A DNA stretch of 64,000 nt from Mycolicibacterium hodleri (GTDB lineage: Bacteria; Actinomycetota; Actinomycetes; Mycobacteriales; Mycobacteriaceae). Location: contig NZ_RCZG01000005.1 in NCBI RefSeq assembly GCF_006439015.1, positions 62,001 through 126,000 of the forward strand. The letters are read 5' to 3'. A program made the translations under genes and the position numbers. Position 1 is the first letter of the stretch. Each line of letters opens with the position of its first letter. The notes below the pieces were generated by a model, which was not told the origin of the DNA, searched no databases, and saw only the letters and a program-made list of their open reading frames with translations. Shown here piece after piece: positions 57,266-64,000 of this stretch.

Positions 57266-58138
57266 TCAGCCCGCTACGTCAGCGGCCTGGGATGGTGAGG
57301 TTGCCAATCGTCGTCGTGCCTCCAGCGCTGGTCGCAGCCACCGGGCGGCCACGCGGGCCAGGACGTAGAGGGCGAAGCTGATGCCGGAGATGAAGACGCT
57401 GGCCTTCACTTCGGAATGGATCAGGCTCAACAACAAGCCGCCGTCGGCGGCGATCAGCGCGAATGCGATGGAGACGATGATCACGACCGGCGTGCGGGCG
57501 CTGAGCCGAGTGGCAGCCGCCGCGGGGGTGATCGCCAGGCTCAGCACGAGCAGCGTGCCGACGATCTGCGCGGCCTCGGTCACCGTCAGCGCCAGTACGT
57601 AGACGAACAGCAGCCCGACCAACCGGGTGGGAACTCCGCGCGCGGCGGCGAGTTCGGGATCCACCGACGCGAACAGCAACGGTCGGTACAAAATGGCCAT
57701 GACCACCAGTACGCCGACGGCGATGGCACTGAGCAAGAAGATCTGGCCGGGGCTGACCCCGAAGATCTGCCCGAACAGAATGTTGGTCGCCGCGGTGGCG
57801 AAACCTCTGTAGAGCGACAACAGGTACACGCCGACGCCGAGGCCGAAGGCGAGGATCACCCCGATCGCCGAGTTGCGTTCGCGCTCCCGGTTCCCGAGCA
57901 GGCCGATGGCGGTGGCGACCACCAGTGATCCCAGCAATGCGCCCAGGATCGGATCGTCGGCAGCCACCAGTCCGGCAGCGGCTCCTGTGAACGCCAACTC
58001 CGCGGTGCCGTGCACCGCGAACGCCAAGTCGCGCATGATGACGATCGGCCCGATGAGTCCGGCGGTCACCGCGACGAGCGTCGCTGCAATCAGTGCGTTG
58101 CGCACGAACGTCTCCGACAGGTAGTCCGCGAGCGTCAC
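57266..58138 (-). CDS. znuB: Zinc/manganese ABC transporter permease ZnuB
   Basis: 290 residues, eight to nine hydrophobic segments of the ABC-3 family. Visible: IVIMRDLAFAVHGTAELAFT (the typical N-terminal helix and loop), PLLFASVDPELAAARGVPTR (ATPase-contact region) and TEAAQIVGTLLVLSLAITPA. Start GTG 58138 overlaps znuC by GTGA. Confidence 0.93.
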   Translation of the reverse strand: MTLADYLSETFVRNALIAATLVAVTAGLIGPIVIMRDLAFAVHGTAELAFTGAAAGLVAADDPILGALLGSLVVATAIGLLGNRERERNSAIGVILAFGLGVGVYLLSLYRGFATAATNILFGQIFGVSPGQIFLLSAIAVGVLVVMAILYRPLLFASVDPELAAARGVPTRLVGLLFVYVLALTVTEAAQIVGTLLVLSLAITPAAAATRLSARTPVVIIVSIAFALIAADGGLLLSLIHSEVKASVFISGISFALYVLARVAARWLRPALEARRRLATSPSQAADVAG

Positions 58139-58986
58139 GACAGAATGCCCCGGTCGTCATCGTTCAGGTGGTGGTGGTGGTGGTGACTTGCGCCAGGCTC
58201 GGCGTGTGGGCCGTCTGGAGTGCCGACGATGATGATCCGACCGCCGACGCGCAGGACTTCGACGTCGGTCTGGTAGAGATCGGACAGTTTCGCGCCGGTC
58301 AACACCTCGTCCGGAGTGCCGATCGTCCACCGCGACCCCACCAGGTACAGGACACGGTCGACCACCGGCAGAATCGGATTGATCTCGTGCGTCACGAAGA
58401 GCACCGAAATGTTCGACGCCCGGCGCTGGCTGTCGATCAGTTCGACGACATCGCGCTGATGCTTGAGGTCCAGCGACAGCAGCGGCTCGTCGCACAAGAG
58501 GAGTTGAGGATCGCCCAGCAGCGCTTGGGCGACCCGCAGCCGCTGTTGCTCCCCGCCGGACAGCCGCCCGACAGGGGAGTGGGCGAATGCCGTCGCGCCG
58601 ACCGCGGCGACCGCGGCATCGACAAGGCGCCGTCGGCGTCGGCTTGGTAACCCGAAGCCCCATCGGTGCCCGTCCAACCCCAGCCTGACGAGGTCGATGC
58701 CCTCGATGGGGAGGTCGCGATCGAACCCCTTCTGCTGGGGGATGTAGCCGATGCTGTTGCTACCCCGCCGGGGTGGCGCCCCGCAGATCTCGACCGACCC
58801 CGACGTCAGATCGGTTAATCCCAGCAGCACCTTGACCAGTGAGGTCTTTCCGCTGCCGTTGGGGCCCAACACCGCAACGAATTCTCCCGGCGCGACGGCC
58901 AGATCGACGTCCTGCCACAGCTTCCGAGTGGCGAAGGACAAGCTGGCACCGCGCAGTGCCACCGTCGGTGGTCCGGATTCGCCCAC
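58135..58986 (-). CDS. znuC: Zinc ABC transporter ATPase ZnuC with a histidine-rich tail
   Basis: 283 residues. Walker A GPNGSGKTSL, signature LSGGEQQR, Walker B LLLCDEPLLSLD, switch THEINP. The C-terminus ends in a natural six-histidine run at 268-273 followed by acidic residues (LNDDD), probably metal-binding. GTG start 3 bp after the znuA stop. Energises ZnuB. Confidence 0.93.
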   Translation of the reverse strand: MGESGPPTVALRGASLSFATRKLWQDVDLAVAPGEFVAVLGPNGSGKTSLVKVLLGLTDLTSGSVEICGAPPRRGSNSIGYIPQQKGFDRDLPIEGIDLVRLGLDGHRWGFGLPSRRRRRLVDAAVAAVGATAFAHSPVGRLSGGEQQRLRVAQALLGDPQLLLCDEPLLSLDLKHQRDVVELIDSQRRASNISVLFVTHEINPILPVVDRVLYLVGSRWTIGTPDEVLTGAKLSDLYQTDVEVLRVGGRIIIVGTPDGPHAEPGASHHHHHHLNDDDRGILS

Positions 58987-58989
58987 GGC

Positions 58990-59940
58990 CTAACCGCCGA
59001 GCGCGGAGGTGATCTCCGTGATCTGTCGCAGCTGCCACGCCTGGAAGTCCATGTCGGTCGACGGCAGCGTCTCGGTCACAGCCACCACCGGGACTCCACT
59101 CTTGTCGGCCAGTTGCTTGACGGCGTCGGTCGCCGGGCTGGTGACCTGCCCGTTGTATAGCAGTATTTTGATCGCCTTGCCGGTCAACGCCTTGTCCATC
59201 GCGACGTTGTCGGCCGGGCTCGGATCGTTGCCGTCCTCGATCGACTGCGCGAACGACGCCGGTGTCGCCAGCTTCAACCCGGCCGCGTCGACCAGGTAGC
59301 CCGGCACCCGCTCGGTGTAGCCGATCGGGGCGCCGGTGTACTTCGTCTTGATGTTCGCGATCGCGTCGTTGATCGGGGTCAGGCTGTCAGTCAACGTCTT
59401 AGCGTTCTCGGTGAACGTGGCGGCGTTGGCGGGATCGAGCATGCCGAGCTGGTCGGCGATCGCCGTCGCGACGTCGGGGATCTTGGCGATGTCGTACCAG
59501 ATGTGCGGGTTGGCGTCCGACCCGGTGATCTGCATGACGTCAGCGGCGTTGAGCACCTTGCGGCTGGGGTTCGGCGAGGCCGCGAGCAGCTTGTCCATGA
59601 AGTCGTCGTAGCCCAGTCCGTTCTCCACGACGAACTGCGACTTCGACAGCGTGGCAGCGGTTTTCGCGTCGGCTTCGTACTCGTGCGGGTCGCCGTTCGG
59701 ATCGGACATGATCGAGGTGACGTTCACGTGCTCACCGCCGATCTGCTTGGCGATGTCCCCCCACACGTTCGTGCTAGCCACCACGTCGATCGAAGTCGAC
59801 GCCGCCGCGCCCGACGATGCAGGTCCCGCGGACGAAGGCGCAGGAGTCGACGAGGAACTGCACGCGGCCGCCATCGTGACCGTCGCCGCGGCAACGGCGA
59901 CCATGATGGCAGGGAACCGGCCCCGGGCACGACTGGTCAC
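58990..59940 (-). CDS. znuA: Zinc-binding lipoprotein ZnuA
   Basis: 316-residue cluster A-I metal-binding protein. Signal and lipobox: VAVAAATVTMAAACSSSS, MAAAC cysteine around residue 27, then a Ser/Pro/Ala linker. Ligand histidines appear in SDPNGDPHEYEAD and SDANPHIWYD, with a C-terminal ETLPSTDMDFQAW acid. A long helical backbone (TFTENAKTLTDSLTPINDAI) is typical. First gene of znuA-C-B. Confidence 0.92.
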   Translation of the reverse strand: MTSRARGRFPAIMVAVAAATVTMAAACSSSSTPAPSSAGPASSGAAASTSIDVVASTNVWGDIAKQIGGEHVNVTSIMSDPNGDPHEYEADAKTAATLSKSQFVVENGLGYDDFMDKLLAASPNPSRKVLNAADVMQITGSDANPHIWYDIAKIPDVATAIADQLGMLDPANAATFTENAKTLTDSLTPINDAIANIKTKYTGAPIGYTERVPGYLVDAAGLKLATPASFAQSIEDGNDPSPADNVAMDKALTGKAIKILLYNGQVTSPATDAVKQLADKSGVPVVAVTETLPSTDMDFQAWQLRQITEITSALGG

Positions 59941-59972
59941 AACTCACTCCTCGGAAACAGGCTTAGACGAAA

Positions 59973-59987
59973 CGGGAACCATTCCCG
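59973..59987. promoter_or_regulatory. Inverted repeat CGGGAA-N3-TTCCCG between znuA and the divergent permease gene
   Basis: 15 bp, perfect 6-bp arms, 33 bp before the znuA start and 170 bp before the permease start at 60157. It shares the GG.AA....T.CC frame with the site at 57145-57159. A joint zinc-responsive operator for both directions is proposed. Confidence 0.45.
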
Positions 59988-60156
59988 ATAAGGGTAGACC
60001 ACTGACGAGCGGATCGCACCCTCGGGTCGTATTGCACAGGGCCGCTAATCGCGATCCGCGCAATCCTTGCTGAACCGAGTGTTTGATTCGTGTCCGAAGC
60101 AACTCGACAGTCGAGGGCGGTGTGGTCGTGGCGCGTGCAGAGGGCAGGATGGAACG

Positions 60157-61149
60157 GTGACCGCCGCCCCGCCCCAGAACCGGCGACGCATCAGCTCCCT
60201 CGAAGTCCTCCTACTCGGTCTCATGGGCTTGGCAGTCTCCGCAAGCACTGTTAGTGCTTATGTCGCAGGCGATCCCGGTCTGAGCACGGCAGCGACGGTG
60301 TTCTGCGGCGTGTTCGTGCAAGCCCTGCCGTTCCTGGTCCTCGGAGTCGTGGTCAGCGGACTGATCGCCGCCTTCGTCAGCGCCGAGCGTCTGTCGCGCA
60401 TGCTGCCCCGTACGCCTGCGCTCGCCGTCCTGGCCGCGGGTGTTGGCGGGGCGGCGCTGCCGGGTTGCGAGTGCGGGTCCGTACCCGTCGCCCGCCGGCT
60501 CTTCGGGCCCGGCACCAATGGGGCGGCCGCCCTGACGTTCATGCTGTCCGCGCCTGCGATCAACCCCGTGGTGTTGGTCGCCACGGCCGTCGCATTCCCC
60601 GGCCAGCCGGCACTTGTGCTCGCACGGTGCGTGGCTTCGCTAGCCACCGCCATGGTGATGGGGTTGCTGTGGTCGCGCTTCGGGCGCGCCGAGTGGGTCA
60701 CCCGAGCGTTGCCCGAACCCGGCCCCGAGGGCTCGTCGCGGTGGACGGTGTTCAGTGAGGCCGCCCGCCACGACTTCCTGCAGGCCGCGTCCTACTTAGT
60801 GGTGGGCGCCGCGGCGGCGGCGGCGCTGCACGTGCTGGTCCCGGCCTGGGTTTTCGAGCACCTCGCAGGCAACCTGTTGATCGGGGTCATCACCATGGCG
60901 CTCCTCGCCGTGGTGCTCGCTCTGTGCTCGGAGGCCGACGCATTCGTCGCGGCCAGCCTGACGATGGTGCCATTGGTTCCGCAGCTAGTGTTCCTGGTGG
61001 TGGGACCCGCGTTCGACGTGAAACTGTCTGCGATGCAGGCGGGGATGTTCGGTCGTGGGTTCGCGGTGCGCTTCGGTCCGGCCACCTTCGTGGTGGCCGC
61101 CGTGATCGCGACGCTCGTTGGGCTGCCGATTCTCGGCGGTGCCACGTGA
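60157..61149 (+). CDS. COG0701-type permease (UPF0718), likely zinc-regulated
   Basis: 330 residues from GTG 60157, about eight hydrophobic segments. Characteristic loops: PGCECGSVPVARRLF, SAPAINPVVLVATAV and ALCSEADAFVAASLTMVP. The family exports or moves small molecules or metal species; paired with a COG3689 protein it is often under Zur control. The frame runs upstream to 60067 without homology. Overlaps the next gene as GTGA. Confidence 0.88.
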   Translation: MTAAPPQNRRRISSLEVLLLGLMGLAVSASTVSAYVAGDPGLSTAATVFCGVFVQALPFLVLGVVVSGLIAAFVSAERLSRMLPRTPALAVLAAGVGGAALPGCECGSVPVARRLFGPGTNGAAALTFMLSAPAINPVVLVATAVAFPGQPALVLARCVASLATAMVMGLLWSRFGRAEWVTRALPEPGPEGSSRWTVFSEAARHDFLQAASYLVVGAAAAAALHVLVPAWVFEHLAGNLLIGVITMALLAVVLALCSEADAFVAASLTMVPLVPQLVFLVVGPAFDVKLSAMQAGMFGRGFAVRFGPATFVVAAVIATLVGLPILGGAT

Positions 61150-61850
61150 GCCGGGGCACCCAAAACCTTCTGCTGCTGCTCCTCGGGCTCAGCACCGCCG
61201 TGATGCTGGTGAAGGGCACGTATCTGAATTACGTGAAGCCCGGGCTGCTTCCGTGGTTGGTCGTCGCCGCAGCGGTGCTGGTAGGTCTCGGGCTGGCAGC
61301 CGTCGTCTACGACGTCCGAAATTTGGACGCCGACGATGACGATCACGGCCACCGGCACCAACCGTGGCTGGGCTGGCTGCTGCTTGTCCCGATCGCGATG
61401 GTGGCCTTCGTCGTGCCGCCGGCCCTGAGTGCCCACGGCACCAGCCCGGCACCGATCATTGCGCCTCAGCGCCGCGCGTTTCCGCCGCTGCCCCCTGGGG
61501 ACGCGCCGACGGTGTCACTACCGGAGGTGGTCATGCGGGCTGCCGCCGACTCGACCAATTCGCTTGCCGGAAGGTCGATTACGCTTACCGGATTCACGCT
61601 GCACCGCCCGGACGGCGTCGATCTTGGCCGCGTGGTCATCGTCTGCTGCGCGGCTGATGCGCAGCTGGCCCGTGTGCACCTGAGTGGCCCAGGTGCCATC
61701 GTTGCGGAAGGTCATCCCGACGACACCTGGCTGCGGGTCCGTGGCCAGATCGTCCCCGGTTCGTCGCACACGGAGGACGGTTTCATTCCGACCATGACGG
61801 TCACGGACGTCGCGCGAATCGACAAGCCGGCCAACACCTACGCGTACTGA
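61146..61850 (+). CDS. TIGR03943/COG3689 family membrane protein
   Basis: 234 residues from GTG 61146. Two hydrophobic segments (LLLLLLGLSTAVMLVKG; LLPWLVVAAAVLVGLGLAAV), a metal-binding-looking cluster DADDDDHGHRHQP, a third segment, then a soluble beta domain with VVIVCCAADAQLARVHL and VRGQIVPGSSHTEDG. Two-gene unit with the COG0701 permease. Histidine cluster fits metal handling. Confidence 0.85.
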   Translation: MSRGTQNLLLLLLGLSTAVMLVKGTYLNYVKPGLLPWLVVAAAVLVGLGLAAVVYDVRNLDADDDDHGHRHQPWLGWLLLVPIAMVAFVVPPALSAHGTSPAPIIAPQRRAFPPLPPGDAPTVSLPEVVMRAAADSTNSLAGRSITLTGFTLHRPDGVDLGRVVIVCCAADAQLARVHLSGPGAIVAEGHPDDTWLRVRGQIVPGSSHTEDGFIPTMTVTDVARIDKPANTYAY

Positions 61851-61953
61851 GCGTTAGGGGACCTCCTATGGCGGGGGATCGATTACGGGAGGCCGTCTGC
61901 CATGCGCGCACGCCCGCATGCGCCTTACCGCGATAACCGCTCTTTGCGGCACA

Positions 61954-61976
61954 CAATTCGTCACAGTGACGAATTG
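61954..61976. promoter_or_regulatory. 23-bp palindrome containing the core CGTCACAGTGACG
   Basis: Arms CAATTCGTCA (61954-61963) and TGACGAATTG (61967-61976) around CAG. 10-bp perfect arms make it the strongest palindrome in this region. Core repeated exactly at 62535-62547. Confidence 0.6.
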
Positions 61977-62111
61977 GTGGCGATCAGACAGCGGGGCGAG
62001 GGGGCGGTAACGGTCGGTCACAATCATCGACCAGGCGCTGCCGGCGGCCGAGAATGGGATCACCGACCTTGGTACGGCGGCTGGTCGCGAACTGACACCC
62101 CTTCGATTACC

Positions 62112-62317
62112 AGGTTCGCAGATACAAGCACTCAGACTTTCCCGGATTACCGCCAACTGGGGTTCCGGATCAGACAGCTGTCCGATCCGGAAGATGTTGA
62201 GAGTGAGGCGGGCCCATGACCTGTGAGCTCTCAACTAGTCGCGGACGATTCTTGGCTGGGCTGTCCAGAAAGATGCGCGAGTGTCGGCAGAAATGCGGGA
62301 AGACCGGAGAGTGCCGG
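62112..62317 (+). repeat. Two-hairpin repeat element, copy 1
   Basis: Begins near GGTTCGCAGATA, contains CCCGGATTAC (62141-62150), a 26-bp near-perfect palindrome at 62165-62190 (12 of 13 pairs), and the hairpin arms GTTGAGAG (62196-62203) / CTCTCAAC (62228-62235). Ends around AGAGTGCCG. Diverged but collinear with copy 2. Confidence 0.75.
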
Positions 62318-62454
62318 ATCAGCTCCGAAAGTGTGTCTATCGCAATCGCCACAGGGGAGGGGTGCCATAACCGGTGCTGAGCAACGAAAGCCAATGTGGG
62401 TAACGTAACTGGTGCTTCACGGCGATCGTGTGTCGGCTGCCGAGGAGGATCTCA

Positions 62455-62520
62455 TGAATAATCAACGTTATCTATTATTTCTGCGAGATGTGTTGCGCAA
62501 CTGTGTGGTAGCTGGCTGAA
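62455..62520 (+). CDS. 21-codon leader-type ORF
   Basis: ATG AAT AAT CAA CGT start, preceded by a strong GAGGAGGA site 6 bp upstream; reads MNNQRYLLFLRDVLRNCVVA with a final glycine. Unusually AT-rich codons for this genome. No recognisable family; either a small peptide, leader or chance. Confidence 0.3.
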
Positions 62521-62534
62521 TTCGGGGGAGGAAG

Positions 62535-62547
62535 CGTCACAGTGACG
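62535..62547. promoter_or_regulatory. Second copy of palindrome CGTCACAGTGACG
   Basis: Exact 13-bp repeat of the core at 61959-61971, 15 bp after the 21-codon ORF. Likely the same DNA-binding protein. Confidence 0.5.
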
Positions 62548-62576
62548 AAACTAGGGGCGTCTGGCGGGTTCGCTCC

Positions 62577-62723
62577 TCAGCAGCTCCACGCATCGGTTTC
62601 CGCTCGCCAGTCGCGAAGTGTGTCCTCATCCGCGTCCTTGAAGGCGGCCGCGACCGCAGCCAGTCGGAGACTCCGGTCCAAGCTCTCCATTGCGGTCTCG
62701 GCACGTCCAGCAGGTCCCGTCAT
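62577..62723 (-). CDS. Candidate 48-residue small protein
   Basis: MTGPAGRAETAMESLDRSLR, then LAAVAAAFKDADEDTLRDWR and a short end. Helical and acidic with a natural-looking composition. Its ATG overlaps, as ATGA (62720-62723), the stop of a 24-codon ORF starting at 62794 (MDINGLMVDAGPQ). Could be the end of a decayed gene. Not confirmed. Confidence 0.35.
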   Translation of the reverse strand: MTGPAGRAETAMESLDRSLRLAAVAAAFKDADEDTLRDWRAETDAWSC

Positions 62724-62862
62724 GTCCTCAGTCCGTTCCGTTTTGGGGGTGCGCTTTGGGGCCCAGCGTCAACCATCAAACCGTTGATGTCCATGATTCC
62801 AAGTATGCGCGAACACAGGGCTGGCTGAACAAGAATATTCGACGAAAGATGTTCGCAGTGTC

Positions 62863-63090
62863 AGGTTTTCGCAGAATCGAGGCTAGGCCGGACAACACCC
62901 ATGTATTCCCGGATTACTATCAACATTTCCCGGATCGGACAAGCCCGTTGTCCGATCCCGGACATGTTGAGAGTAAGGCGAGTCTGTGACCCCTGAGCTC
63001 TCAACTGGTCGCGGAAGATTCTTTGCCCGGGTTGTCCAGAAACACGTGCGAGTGTGGCCATAAATCCAGGAAGACCTCAACGTGCCGACA
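62863..63090 (+). repeat. Two-hairpin repeat element, copy 2
   Basis: Collinear with copy 1: CCCGGATTAC at 62908-62917; hairpin GGATCGGACAA (62932-62942) / TTGTCCGATCC (62948-62958), 11-bp perfect arms; then GTTGAGAG (62966-62973) / CTCTCAAC (62998-63005). Ends near ACGTGCCGAC, about 160 bp before the terminal CDS. Confidence 0.75.
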
Positions 63091-63247
63091 CTGCGAAGTA
63101 TTGCCTGGTGTGGATATCGGGCCTCCACTTCGCTGTGGACACGTCAACGATATGCCCGCTCGGGAGGGATACCGGGAAGTGCGTCCGCAACCTGCCCGGG
63201 TACGGATAGGCTGCACGTGCTGTCGAGGGTCGTGGAGGGGTAAAGAG

Positions 63248-64000
63248 ATGACGAAGGCAAAGGCGGCGCTGGTCGGCCGCGTTGGTGGTTTTGCGGTTGC
63301 GCTCGGGGTCGGTGCGGCCATCGGAACCGCAGTTGCCGCACCAGCGTGGGCCTCGCCCGGGGATTCTCATTCATCGTCAACGGCTTCGGTCTCGTCGCCC
63401 ACGGATTCTCATTCATCGTCAACGGCTTCGGTCTCATCGTCAACGGCTTCGGTCGACGCGAAGCCCCGCCAAGCTCACTCCAGGGCCTCGGTGGTGCGGC
63501 CGGCGCACGTCGACGCGGCTGCCGCGGCCCGGTCAGGTGCGACGGCACCCGCGCGGTACAAGCCGAGGATCGGTGCCGTCAAGGCACTTGCTGCTATGAA
63601 AACCGTTCCTGCGCAACCAGTTAAGCCATCGAAGCCGGCTCCCGTGCAGATTGCGGTCACTGCTTCGGCGGCGGCTCGCGACGTGGAACAGCATGCGCCT
63701 GCAAGGGCTGCGGCCAAGTCCGTCGCTGCCACCGCGGCCAATCAGAACACCCAGGATTTCGGTCTTCTGAACAAGTTCGTGATCTTCAAAAACATACCGT
63801 TCAGTTTCCCAAGAACTCCGGCATTCTTCGTCAAGAATGTGACCGGCAGTGCGATGTTCACCGAGAAGTCGATCTATGACCTGCAGTCGGTGGATCAGTA
63901 CGATTGGAATAAGCTGACGGGAATCTCGTTCAACTTCCTGCGGCCGGACCAGAACGCCCTCATGGTGGCGTGGCGATACAACGTCAATGACAATGACTTC
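63248..64000 (+). CDS. Secreted repeat-containing surface protein (3' end beyond window)
   Basis: 251 open codons with no stop before the right edge. ATG 63248 follows GGAGGGG by 7 bp. Signal-like start MTKAKAALVGRVGGFAVALG, VGAAIGTAVAAPAWA, cut probably after AWA. Then a serine-rich stretch with 14-residue repeats (DSHSSSTASVSSPT) encoded by a 42-bp DNA repeat at 63362-63445, an Ala/Pro/Lys-rich spacer, and a folded part beginning around residue 165 (QDFGLLNKFVIFKNIPFSFP, MFTEKSIYDLQSVDQYDWNK). Similar large exported proteins occur in fast-growing mycobacteria; function unknown. Confidence 0.8.
   Translation, partial: MTKAKAALVGRVGGFAVALGVGAAIGTAVAAPAWASPGDSHSSSTASVSSPTDSHSSSTASVSSSTASVDAKPRQAHSRASVVRPAHVDAAAAARSGATAPARYKPRIGAVKALAAMKTVPAQPVKPSKPAPVQIAVTASAAARDVEQHAPARAAAKSVAATAANQNTQDFGLLNKFVIFKNIPFSFPRTPAFFVKNVTGSAMFTEKSIYDLQSVDQYDWNKLTGISFNFLRPDQNALMVAWRYNVNDNDF
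63362..63455 (+). repeat. 42-bp tandem repeat in the surface protein gene
   Basis: Unit 63362-63403 recurs at 63404-63445 with small changes; the sub-motif TCGTCAACGGCTTCGGTC recurs once more. 42 bp keeps the reading frame, giving a serine/threonine-rich low-complexity linker that can change length. Confidence 0.75.

Larger units (their letters stand above)
61851..63247. other. Gene-poor, repeat-rich region upstream of the terminal surface protein
   Basis: About 1.4 kb without a recognisable long gene. Contains two diverged ~200-bp hairpin elements, two copies of the palindrome CGTCACAGTGACG, a 21-codon ORF, two tiny leftward ORFs and an AT-rich stretch near 62455-62485. Open frames covering the hairpin elements look like by-products of the repeats. 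Confidence 0.6.

Noticed and set aside
61866..62234. Leftward 122-codon frame covering repeat copy 1
   Set aside because: Its residues follow the hairpin repeat and recur in a shifted form at copy 2; no coding signal beyond the repeat.
62112..63090. Direct repeats as ends of an insertion sequence or CRISPR array
   Set aside because: No transposase frame lies between them, the copies are in the same orientation, no target duplication is visible, and spacing is far too large for CRISPR.

Overview
The window looks like chromosome from a fast-growing mycobacterium (Mycolicibacterium-like). It is GC-rich throughout and carries clade-typical genes: RbpA, separate Lnt and Ppm1, split-barrel flavin/F420 proteins, a Lnt-Ppm1-RbpA neighbourhood, LppI/LipT and a CobG-CobH-CobIJ/CobN cobalamin cluster. 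Gene order follows the M. tuberculosis Rv2045c-Rv2066 block from memory, with local replacements. No tRNA, rRNA, CRISPR array, prophage or intact insertion sequence was recognised.

Layout. 1-7876: aerobic cobalamin genes (cobIJ partial, cobH, cobG leftward; cobN rightward), separated by a TauD-type dioxygenase, the C-terminal remnant of a flavin monooxygenase and a 35-residue membrane peptide. 7895-14204: duplicated PPOX proteins, fxsA, an amidohydrolase, lnt, a chain of 35-bp micro-ORF repeats, ppm1, rbpA and a small zinc-ribbon protein. 14245-18672: a winged-helix/hydrolase fusion, two lipoproteins and a LipT-like esterase. 18718-23019: an amine oxidase followed by a kinase/lipocalin-like fusion and a YnfA protein. 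23016-26646: a gluconate module. 26660-33573: RDD and DoxX membrane proteins, a penicillin-recognising serine hydrolase, xylulokinase, a LysR regulator, a thioesterase, a drug/metabolite exporter and a DDN-like protein. 33574-37601: an unknown possible GNAT-fold protein facing a PAS-GGDEF protein, and a stand-alone ketosynthase.

37598-41806 is a potABCD polyamine importer. 42020-50963 holds a cytosine-type permease with an in-frame tandem repeat, TspO, an epoxide hydrolase, a membrane adenylate cyclase, a MarR module with a clear operator, an acyl-CoA dehydrogenase, a hemolysin-III protein and an SDR. 51157-55808 holds an EAL-domain remnant, a Ser/Thr kinase with a discoidin-like tail and an arginine/ornithine-type antiporter.

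55861-61850 contains a zinc-limitation island: Zur, an internally deleted SmtB, ZnuABC and a COG0701/COG3689 pair, with inverted repeats in both upstream regions. 61851-63247 is almost gene-free and repeat-rich: two diverged ~200-bp copies of a two-hairpin element and two copies of one 13-bp palindrome. It leads into a secreted repeat protein that runs off the right edge.

The most unusual structures are the lnt-ppm1 chain of ATGA-coupled micro-ORFs, the related-looking 33-bp repeat inside the permease gene, the SmtB internal deletion, and the paired hairpin elements upstream of the terminal surface-protein gene. Functional statements rest on motif reading and memory of protein families; no database search was run.
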